Origin: Firmicutes bacterium CAG:124
GTDB taxonomy: Bacteria; Bacillota; Clostridia; Oscillospirales; Oscillospiraceae
Length of the DNA: 38,262 nt
Direction of reading: 5' to 3'
Assembly: GCA_000432135.1 (NCBI GenBank)
Contig: HF990569.1
Coordinates: forward strand, 7,876-46,137
The position numbers and the translations under genes were made by a program. The stretch's first letter is position 1, and each line of letters opens with the position of its first letter. Under the pieces are notes generated by a model. The model had not been told where the DNA came from. It ran no database searches and saw only the letters and a list, made by a program, of their open reading frames with translations. Positions 25,631 to 31,819 of the stretch are shown here, piece after piece.

Positions 25631-25700
25631 ATATCTGAACGAACAGACTACAAATGCCGATGATCACAAGGCAAAGCTGCAAAACTTCGGATGTACTCAT
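25617..25700 (-). CDS. Small hydrophobic holin-like toxin (27 residues)
   Basis: The frame reads MSTSEVLQLCLVIIGICSLF, continues VQIYKKK, and stops. It has a polar N-terminal turn, one hydrophobic helix (about residues 6-22) and a basic tail. This closely fits the putative holin-like toxin group (MxTxExLxLM...KK) found as type I toxins in Firmicutes; that match is from memory. The start has a strong AAAGGGGG site at the correct distance, and a TTGACA-17-TAGAAT promoter lies about 100 bases upstream. The ribosome site can pair with GTCCCC in the leader. The last codons lie in the antitoxin terminator stem. Too short for ordinary gene calling. Confidence 0.8.
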   Translation of the reverse strand: MSTSEVLQLCLVIIGICSLFVQIYKKK

Positions 25701-25705
25701 ATGCA

Positions 25706-25791
25706 GTCCCCCTTTCCGAAGATCAGGGGACAAGAAGCGCCCCCTGTCAAAAGCCAGGGGAACTAACCGCTTGCCGCTTATCGGCAGCGCC
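25706..25791 (-). promoter_or_regulatory. Structured toxin mRNA leader that can hide the Shine-Dalgarno site
   Basis: On the minus strand GTCCCC (rc of 25726-25731) can pair with GGGGAC (rc of 25706-25711), which overlaps the AAAGGGGG ribosome site. Further upstream a second C-rich block (CCCCTGG) competes with CAGGGG, and a GCTGCCG...CGGCA hairpin lies near the 5' end. Sequestration of the ribosome site is typical of type I toxin mRNAs. Confidence 0.55.
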
Positions 25792-25797
25792 GTGGTT

Positions 25798-25826
25798 ATT
25801 CTACCAAATCAGTCGAAACCTGTCAA
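25798..25826 (-). promoter_or_regulatory. Promoter of the toxin mRNA
   Basis: On the minus strand, TTGACA (25821-25826), a 17-nt spacer, then TGGTAGAAT with the -10 at 25798-25803. It faces the antitoxin promoter, about 270 bp away. Confidence 0.8.
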
Positions 25827-25891
25827 TCTATGCCGGGATAAAAGACCCGCCCCGGGCAGCTGCCCGGGGCGGGTTCTGCATAGAAAGGGGA

Positions 25892-27307
25892 TCACTCAAT
25901 GTCGTGGTTGACGACGGGGGCGGGCTTGTCGAGCTGTTCGGGGTGGGACAGCAGGCGCTTGAGGTGCTTGAGCGTGGTGGCGTAATAGAAGCCGTCGCAG
26001 ATGCGCTCGTCGGTGTTGACGGTGTAGTCGATGTACTTGCGGCGCACGACCGTGCCGTCGTCGAGCACCTCGTTCTTGTGGTACTTACAGCCGAAGGAGA
26101 CGAAGACGGGCATATTGCCGAAGTCGTACAGATGGTGCACGATGGGCGGGATGCCGAGCGATCCCATGGACGTAAAGAAGATCGAGGCGTGGAACGGGCT
26201 GACCTCCAGCATGAATTTCGGCAGGAAACCGAAATAATCGATGGTCTTGAGCAGCCAGACCACAAATTTGAACAGCACGCCGGGGATAAACGACAGGAAT
26301 TTCGCGGTTTTGTCAAAGTCACTGCCGCCGATGGCCTGTCCCTGAATGGCGGCGATGCCCTTGTTGAGCTTTTCGTAGATATCGTCGATGGTGTCGGTCG
26401 GCTTCAGATGGAGCTTCGTGATCGACTCCGGCGCGGAGGTGTCCATCGAGGTCTTGACGACCATGCAGAACTGGATATCGTCGTCGCGCGAATAGACCTG
26501 CTGCCCGGACAGGAAGCGGTTGAGCGCCGGATATTTCGCCACGCACTGGACATAGGCAGCCAGAAATACGTGCGTCACGCCGAGATTCGTAAAGCCCTGC
26601 TTGCGCTTTTCGCGGATATAGCGCTCCATCGGGCCGATGTCAACGGACTCGCGGATGAAATTGGACGATCCGATGCGCGTCGGCATGATATAATTGGCTA
26701 CGACCGCCATCGGATCGAGCGTGCGCAGCCTGCGGCCGTCGGGCCGGTCACCCCAGGTGGGGTGGTACGCGCCGTCGAGATAGACCTTCGCGCCGAGCAG
26801 CGTCAGAATCCCGGCAAGCAGGAACAGCATATCAGGCAAAATCTGCCGCAGCTGCGGCCAGTTTTCCCTCGTGAATTCCTTCTCGTGCATCCCGACCAGA
26901 ATGCCGAGCGCAGCGATCAGCAGCAGAAGCAGCGGGATCGTGCTTTTGATGTGGCCGGAGACGGTCACGGCGTAAAACGCGGCGATGGCGAGATAGGCGA
27001 TCCAGAACATGAACGTCAGCCACAAATACGGTGAGACGAGCGTGATCTTGATGCCGTAATAGATCGCAAGCAGAATGACGGGCACGGATGAACGGTAGAA
27101 CCGGTCGCTGCCATTGCACAGGATATTCAGCACATAGAACACACAGCCCACGACCGGCAGCACGACTAAAAACCACACCGTCTTTGCGTCTGCGCCTTTC
27201 CCGCAGACATTTGCGATGCGAAGCGCTGCCGAGGCCAGCATGACCAGCGCAGCCAGCCAGATAAGCGGATTCTTCCGGCTGACATAGTAAGCAACTCTTT
27301 TCTTCAT
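25892..27307 (-). CDS. Membrane protein with C-terminal 2-oxoacid-dehydrogenase (E2)/CAT-like acyltransferase domain
   Basis: A 471-residue two-part protein. Residues 1-175 hold about six hydrophobic segments (for example 14-33, 43-62, 75-92, 94-114, 124-140, 158-174). Residues 190-460 resemble the catalytic domain of dihydrolipoyl acyltransferases and chloramphenicol acetyltransferase: an FTSMGSLGI strand, then NTDERICDGFYYA in place of the E2 motif DHRxxDG. The catalytic His of HxxxDG is Glu (residue 434), so classical acyl transfer is doubtful. There is no lipoyl domain. The start at 27307 has no ribosome site but sits about 7 nt past a TATGAT, suggesting a leaderless mRNA. It diverges from the sigma-factor operon. 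Function unknown. Confidence 0.7.
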   Translation of the reverse strand: MKKRVAYYVSRKNPLIWLAALVMLASAALRIANVCGKGADAKTVWFLVVLPVVGCVFYVLNILCNGSDRFYRSSVPVILLAIYYGIKITLVSPYLWLTFMFWIAYLAIAAFYAVTVSGHIKSTIPLLLLLIAALGILVGMHEKEFTRENWPQLRQILPDMLFLLAGILTLLGAKVYLDGAYHPTWGDRPDGRRLRTLDPMAVVANYIMPTRIGSSNFIRESVDIGPMERYIREKRKQGFTNLGVTHVFLAAYVQCVAKYPALNRFLSGQQVYSRDDDIQFCMVVKTSMDTSAPESITKLHLKPTDTIDDIYEKLNKGIAAIQGQAIGGSDFDKTAKFLSFIPGVLFKFVVWLLKTIDYFGFLPKFMLEVSPFHASIFFTSMGSLGIPPIVHHLYDFGNMPVFVSFGCKYHKNEVLDDGTVVRRKYIDYTVNTDERICDGFYYATTLKHLKRLLSHPEQLDKPAPVVNHDIE

Positions 27308-27313
27308 AGCTTT

Positions 27314-27342
27314 ATCATACCAGCCGCAGGCAGAAAAAGCAA
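27314..27342 (-). promoter_or_regulatory. Promoter placing transcription start at the ATG of the E2-like gene
   Basis: On the minus strand, TTGCTT (27337-27342), a 17-nt spacer, then TGGTATGAT with the -10 at 27314-27319. The A of the ATG is 7 nt from the -10, the usual transcription start. Confidence 0.6.
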
Positions 27343-27437
27343 GAACTCTGGGGAAACAGGGAAAATTTCCGTGCGGCTGCAACAAAATCGGCCAAACACC
27401 CGACATGATAGACGTCAGTATGCTGAACACAATGCAA

Positions 27438-27456
27438 GTAACCGATCAGCGGTTAC
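27438..27456 (+). promoter_or_regulatory. Hairpin just upstream of the sigma-factor ribosome site
   Basis: GTAACCG / CGGTTAC form a perfect 7-bp stem with a 5-nt loop, ending four bases before AAGGAGG. The same AGTAACCGAT...GCGGTTAC arrangement occurs in the right arm of the palindrome at 31121-31283. Confidence 0.5.
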
Positions 27457-27473
27457 AAAAGGAGGAATGCGGC

Positions 27474-28028
27474 TTGGACGAAAAGGAGCTGCTGCGGCAG
27501 CTGCAAAAGCAGCGCGCAGGTGCGCTGGAGCAGGCGGTCGCACAGTACGGCGCATACGTTCTGGCCATCATCCGCAACCGCAGCCGCGGCGTTCTGACGC
27601 CGGAGGACCATGAGGAAATTGCCTCAGACGTGTTTTTCGCGCTCTGGAACGGCGCGGCGCGCATCGAGCGCGGACAGCTGCGGCCATGGCTCGGCGCGGT
27701 GGCGCGGAACCGGACGGCGGAGGCCATGCGGAAGCAGAACGTCTATCTTCCGCTGGAGGACGATACGCTCATCACGCTCGACCGGCTCTGGGAGCAGATG
27801 GTGGAAAAGGAGCGCTGCGCGGCCATTGCGCAGGCCATGCGCGCCCTGCCGGACGAGGACCGGGAGATCTTTTACCGGTTTTACGATCTGTCGCAGACAG
27901 CCGCGCAGATCGCGGAGGACTTACATTTGAACGCGTCGACCGTGCGTTCGCGCCTGATGCGCGGACGGCGGACACTGCGCGAGGCTTTGGAAAAAGGAGG
28001 TCTGTTTTGTGAAAACGACGTGGGATGA
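27474..28028 (+). CDS. ECF-type RNA polymerase sigma factor
   Basis: A 184-residue sigma-70-family factor of the extracytoplasmic-function type. The region 2 block is HEEIASDVFFALWNGAARIE followed by RPWLGAVARNRTAEAMRK. Region 4 is ALPDEDREIFYRFYDLSQTAAQIAEDLHLNASTVRSRLMRGRRTLREAL-like, with the DNA-recognition helix at ASTVRSRLMRG. I chose TTG 27474 because AAAGGAGG (27458-27465) lies 8 nt before it; an ATG at 27466 is in another frame. The downstream membrane protein overlaps it by 20 nt and is its probable anti-sigma factor. Confidence 0.9.
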   Translation: MDEKELLRQLQKQRAGALEQAVAQYGAYVLAIIRNRSRGVLTPEDHEEIASDVFFALWNGAARIERGQLRPWLGAVARNRTAEAMRKQNVYLPLEDDTLITLDRLWEQMVEKERCAAIAQAMRALPDEDREIFYRFYDLSQTAAQIAEDLHLNASTVRSRLMRGRRTLREALEKGGLFCENDVG

Positions 28029-29178
28029 GCTCATGCGCTATGCGCCGGAGCAGGAGATTCCGCTGCCCCCGATGCAGGACGGCGAGGGTGCGCGGATTTT
28101 GAGCAAGACGATGGGAAAAATCAAGGAAACGAAACAGAAGCCCGCCCGGCCTGTCCGGACGGTGCTGATCGCGGCGGCAATCGCGGCGCTTTTGTGCGGC
28201 AGTGCGTTTGCGGCGCACTCCTTCGGCTGGTTCGACCGGCTGTTCGGCGAAAAAGCCGCGCTGGTCAAGGACCATGTCACGAGCTATGACGAAAAAACGT
28301 CTACAGAGCTCACACAGCCGGCGTACACCGAGGAAGAGCAGGCCATGATCGCCGAGGGCACGATGCAGGTGCCCGACACTGCCGATTTGGCGGATACGGG
28401 CGTATCGGCCACGACGGAGAATTTCGTGTTTACGCTCCAATCCATGCTCGTCTCGAAGGATTCTGTGCTTGCGGTCATGCGCGTTGATGCGCGGACAGAC
28501 AAGGCCGCGGCGACGCTTGCCGCGCTGCCGGAGGCCAGTGACAACGAGAAGGAGATGGCTCGGATGCTGCAGGTGCACGTGCGCAACAACATTGACTTCC
28601 GCGGAGATCATAGTCTGGAATGGAAGCTTGGCGGTATGGGGATGCACATCATTCAGGTGGAAGGACGCACGGCATATATGGTTCTGACGAACAACGGCGG
28701 AGAAATTGAACCGGGCGACCGACTGCTGTTTCAGGCGTGGTATCAGGACAAGACCGTCGATCTGTTTGAAATTCCGGTGCCGGATCAGCTGGTACAGGAG
28801 CTGGTGATCAAGCTGGACGAATCGGAATACGAGGAGCAGCACAACTGCTGGCAGACGGCGACGATCACGCCGATCTCCTTCCAGCTTGAAGGCCGCTACG
28901 GACGCAATTGGAGCGTTCCGGAAACAAATAGTGCCGTTTCCATTACACTGAAGGACGGAACAAGCTTCGAACTTGCCAGCAAGGAAAACGGCTACGCGTA
29001 CAGCGACTATGGAACCTACGGTTCCATGAGTTCCTCCGGCATCGGAATGCCGGAAGAGGACCGCACAAAGAAGACCTGGCTGTTCTCCCAGCTGATCGAT
29101 CTGGATGAGCTGGCCTCCATCACCGTATGCGGCGTCACATACCCGATTTTACAACAAAAACAACGCAAAGCAACATAA
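28009..29178 (+). CDS. Probable membrane-bound anti-sigma factor (DUF4179-like)
   Basis: A 389-residue protein with a cytoplasmic N-terminus of about 50 residues, one transmembrane helix (about 51-68, TVLIAAAIAALLCGSAFA) and a large extracytoplasmic region. The start is GTG 28009 with AAAGGAGG nine bases upstream; it overlaps the sigma gene by 20 nt, implying coupled translation and fixed stoichiometry. The N-terminal KTTWDELMRYAPE segment probably binds the sigma factor. The outer domain is beta-rich with repeated ITxxF-type strands and resembles DUF4179 proteins, judged by eye. The signal sensed is unknown. Confidence 0.72.
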   Translation: MKTTWDELMRYAPEQEIPLPPMQDGEGARILSKTMGKIKETKQKPARPVRTVLIAAAIAALLCGSAFAAHSFGWFDRLFGEKAALVKDHVTSYDEKTSTELTQPAYTEEEQAMIAEGTMQVPDTADLADTGVSATTENFVFTLQSMLVSKDSVLAVMRVDARTDKAAATLAALPEASDNEKEMARMLQVHVRNNIDFRGDHSLEWKLGGMGMHIIQVEGRTAYMVLTNNGGEIEPGDRLLFQAWYQDKTVDLFEIPVPDQLVQELVIKLDESEYEEQHNCWQTATITPISFQLEGRYGRNWSVPETNSAVSITLKDGTSFELASKENGYAYSDYGTYGSMSSSGIGMPEEDRTKKTWLFSQLIDLDELASITVCGVTYPILQQKQRKAT

Positions 29179-29264
29179 TCGGAATATATGCATCACAAAT
29201 AAGCATTTCCAATCTGCTGCCGGGTATGCTAAACTAAGAAAAAACGCGGCAGGAGGAATTTAAA

Positions 29265-30632
29265 ATGCAGGAATTTGATCTGATCGTGATCGGCGGCGGG
29301 CCGGGCGGCTATCTCTGCGCGGAGCGCGCGGGAAAGGCGGGGCTGCGGACAGCGCTGATCGAAAAGCGCGCGCTGGGCGGCACCTGTCTGAACGAGGGCT
29401 GCATCCCGACAAAGAGCCTTCTTTACTGCGCCAAGCAGTATCAGGCGGCGCTGCACGGCGCGGAATACGGCGTGACGGCGCAGAACGTCTCCATCGACCA
29501 CGCGCAGGTCGTCGCGCGGAAGGACGGCGTGGTCAGAACGCTCGTCCGGGGTGTGGGCGCGGCAATGAAGGCGCATGGCGTGACGGTTTTCGCCGCCGAG
29601 GGCCGGATCCTCGGCAAAACGGGGGAGCGCTTTGAGGTCGCTGCAGGCGGCGAGACACTGTCCGCCCCGCGGCTCGTGCTGGCGTCCGGCTCCAGCGCCG
29701 TGATCCCGCCGATCCCCGGTGTGCGGGAAGGACTTGCTTCCGGCTTTGTTATGACGAACCGCGAGCTGCTTTCCCTTTCGGAGCAGCCGGAATCGCTCGT
29801 CTGCATCGGCGGCGGCGTGATCGGGCTGGAAATGGCGTGCTATTTCGCGTCCATCGGCACGAAGGTGACGGTCATTGAGATGCTGCCCAAAATCGCGGGC
29901 AGCACCGACCCGGAGATCTGCGAGCTGCTGATGCGGACGTACAAAAAGCAGGGCATGGACTTCTGCCTGAACGCCAGAGTCGAGGCTGTTACAGACCGGA
30001 GCGTCGTGTATTCCGACGCTTCCGGGCGGCACGAGATCGCCTGCGGGCGCGTGCTGCTGTCGGCGGGACGGCGGGCGGATGTGACGGGGCTGAATGCGGA
30101 GGCGCTCGGCATTGCGCTCGAACACGGCGCAGTCGTGACAGACCGGCAGATGCGCACGAACGTCCCCGGCGTCTGGGCCGTCGGCGACTGCAATGGCAAG
30201 CTGATGCTGGCCCACACGGCCTATCGCGAGGCAGAGGTCGCGGTCAACGGTATGCTCGGCAAAAAGGACGCGATCGACTATTCCATCATCCCCTCCGTGA
30301 TCTACACCACGCCGGAGGTCGCCTGCGTCGGCGAAACGGAGCAGAGCGCAAGGGAAAAGGGACTGGACGTGCAGGTGGTCAAGGCGCCGATGGCGCTCTC
30401 GGGCCGGTATCTTGCAGAAAATCCGAAGGGAACCGGCTTCTGCAAGCTGCTCTATGACCGGAAAAACCGCTGCGTCGTGGGCGTCCATATGGTCGGCTCC
30501 TATGTCTCGGAGATCATCTACGGCGCGGCCATGATGGTGCATTCCAAGCTCCCCGTGCAGCATCTGGACAAGATCGTCTTCCCCCACCCCACAGTCGGCG
30601 AGGTCGTGCGCGAAGCGCTGTTTCTGCTGTGA
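29265..30632 (+). CDS. lpdA: Dihydrolipoyl dehydrogenase (E3-type flavoprotein disulfide reductase)
   Basis: Reoxidises dihydrolipoamide with NAD+ in 2-oxoacid dehydrogenase or glycine cleavage complexes. It is 455 residues. The FAD site is VIGGGPGGYLCAERA, the redox disulfide GGTCLNEGCIPTK, the NAD site CIGGGVIGLEMACYFASIG, and the second FAD motif TNVPGVWAVGDCNG. The C-terminal interface holds FPHPTVGEVVRE with the catalytic His-Glu pair. There is no N-terminal lipoyl domain. GCAGGAGG precedes the ATG. No E1/E2 or gcv genes are adjacent; the E2-like membrane protein upstream is not a normal partner, so its complex is unknown. A weak TTCCAA-17-TAAACT promoter lies at 29207-29235. Confidence 0.9.
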   Translation: MQEFDLIVIGGGPGGYLCAERAGKAGLRTALIEKRALGGTCLNEGCIPTKSLLYCAKQYQAALHGAEYGVTAQNVSIDHAQVVARKDGVVRTLVRGVGAAMKAHGVTVFAAEGRILGKTGERFEVAAGGETLSAPRLVLASGSSAVIPPIPGVREGLASGFVMTNRELLSLSEQPESLVCIGGGVIGLEMACYFASIGTKVTVIEMLPKIAGSTDPEICELLMRTYKKQGMDFCLNARVEAVTDRSVVYSDASGRHEIACGRVLLSAGRRADVTGLNAEALGIALEHGAVVTDRQMRTNVPGVWAVGDCNGKLMLAHTAYREAEVAVNGMLGKKDAIDYSIIPSVIYTTPEVACVGETEQSAREKGLDVQVVKAPMALSGRYLAENPKGTGFCKLLYDRKNRCVVGVHMVGSYVSEIIYGAAMMVHSKLPVQHLDKIVFPHPTVGEVVREALFLL

Positions 30633-30663
30633 CCGGGCAACCCCGGAACTTTGGCACATAGAA

Positions 30664-30887
30664 AACGCCCCGAAGCAGCAGCTTCGGGGCGTTCGAGACT
30701 GTCAAAAAACCATGAAAAGCAGTTGGACGACAGAGCAGCAGGGGAAGCGTGAAGGGGGCAAAAAGCCCCCTTCGCGTTCAATCAACCTGTTTTTCGAACT
30801 TTTTTAAAGTTCGAAAAACTGCCTCAGCGGGGCGAAAAGACTTTTTCGACACGCTGAAACGCCCCGAAGCGGCTGCTTCGGGGCGTT
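30664..30887. repeat. 224-bp palindromic element with paired terminal hairpins (family 2)
   Basis: The element begins and ends with almost the same hairpin, AACGCCCCGAAGC-loop-GCTTCGGGGCGTT (30664-30693 with loop AGCA; 30858-30887 with loop GGCT). Inward from these the ends continue as inverted copies: CGAGACTGTCAAAAAA on the left against TTTTTCGACACGCTGA on the right. Two more hairpins lie inside, GAAGGGGGC/GCCCCCTTC (30751-30773) and TTTTTCGAACTTT/AAAGTTCGAAAAA (30790-30818). The first hairpin could also end lpdA transcription. No gene is seen here. Confidence 0.75.
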
Positions 30888-30898
30888 CGCTCGATCTG

Positions 30899-31060
30899 TC
30901 AGTCTGCGTAATCCTTCATTTCCTCGCGGCGTGCGCGGCAGGCGGCAAGCTTTTTGACGCCTGCGCAGATCTCGTCGAGGAAGCCGACGACGACAAGCAC
31001 GGTGCCGATCACGGCCATGACCGCGCCCGCGATCTTCAGGATGCTTTTGATGGATTTCAT
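30899..31060 (-). CDS. Small single-pass membrane protein, unknown function
   Basis: A 53-residue protein, MKSIKSILKIAGAVMAVIGT..., with one hydrophobic helix at about residues 8-28 and a charged C-terminal half rich in Lys, Arg and Glu ending EEMKDYAD. A strong CAGGAGG site lies 9 nt before ATG 31060, which is why I prefer this start over the longer frame that reads into the neighbouring palindrome. I do not recognise a family. It sits alone between two palindromic repeat elements. Confidence 0.7.
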   Translation of the reverse strand: MKSIKSILKIAGAVMAVIGTVLVVVGFLDEICAGVKKLAACRARREEMKDYAD

Positions 31061-31120
31061 ATCAGTGCCCTCCTGTTTTTTCTTCAGTATAAGCCTGTTT
31101 TTTCGATTTTGCAAGGGGTT

Positions 31121-31283
31121 TAGTAACCGATAATTTAATCGACAAGAGTTACCAGCGAGAGATTTTGCCGCAGATGAAAGTTTGAAAGCGCAGGAATCCT
31201 TTGTGTATTTCAAGCTTTTCAACCTGCACAGCTGCGGTAAAAGATCCGCTGGTAACCGCAGGCGATTGGATCATCGGTTACTA
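31121..31283. repeat. 163-bp TA-flanked imperfect palindrome (family 3, MITE-like)
   Basis: Terminal inverted repeats TAGTAACCGAT and ATCGGTTACTA bound the element. The inverted similarity continues about 57 nt inward, through AATCG, GTTACCAGCG/CGCTGGTAAC and CCGCAG/CTGCGG. A weaker inner stem is GAAAG..TTGAAA against TTTCAAGCTTTTC. The flanking TA on both sides suits a TA target duplication. Its right end overlaps the nitroreductase stop region. No protein is encoded. Confidence 0.75.
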
Positions 31284-31804
31284 TCAACGCGTACAATGAA
31301 ATCGGCCTTTCTGGGCTTTGCGGGGGCGGGCTCCTGCGCGGCGTAGCCGAGGATGCAGTGGCCGATGCCGGCGTAATTCTCGCTCACGCCCCATTTTTTC
31401 ATCAGCGCCTTGCCCTCCGCGCTTTCAAACTCCTGCCGTGCCCGGTGGATCCAGCAGCTGCCGAGGCCGAGACTGTGCGCGGCAGCCATCATATTGCCGA
31501 TGACAAGGCTGCCGTCCTCGACCCATGTATTCACATTCGTGTCCGCGAACACGACGCACACGACCGGCGCGCCGTAGAACGGGTGCGCAGCCGGGTTTCC
31601 GAGGATCGACGCGTTCATTTTTTCCAGCTGCGCGATATCGTCCGGGTTTTGCAGCACGACGATCTTCCCGGCCTGACGGCCCATGCCGCAGGCGGCATAC
31701 GTTCCGGCCTCCAGAACGGCGTCCAGCTTTTCCTTCTCGACCGGCTGCGAAAGATACTTCTTGACGCTTCTGCGGGTCAGCAGGCAGTTCAGCACTTCAT
31801 TCAT
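31271..31804 (-). CDS. Nitroreductase family flavoprotein
   Basis: A 177-residue FMN-dependent oxidoreductase-like protein. The N-terminal TRRSVKKYLSQPVEKEKL is the typical FMN-phosphate-binding opening, ACGMGRQ and a GNMMAAAHSLGLGSCWI block follow, and GHCILGYAA lies near the end. Members reduce nitro compounds, quinones or flavins; the natural substrate is unknown. A GGAGGG site precedes the ATG. The last codons (AGT AAC CGA TGA) lie in the palindromic element at 31121-31283, so the present C-terminus was probably created by insertion of that element. It is followed by no other gene on the strand for 200 nt. Confidence 0.88.
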   Translation of the reverse strand: MNEVLNCLLTRRSVKKYLSQPVEKEKLDAVLEAGTYAACGMGRQAGKIVVLQNPDDIAQLEKMNASILGNPAAHPFYGAPVVCVVFADTNVNTWVEDGSLVIGNMMAAAHSLGLGSCWIHRARQEFESAEGKALMKKWGVSENYAGIGHCILGYAAQEPAPAKPRKADFIVRVDSNR

Positions 31805-31819
31805 GACAGTCCCTCCGTT

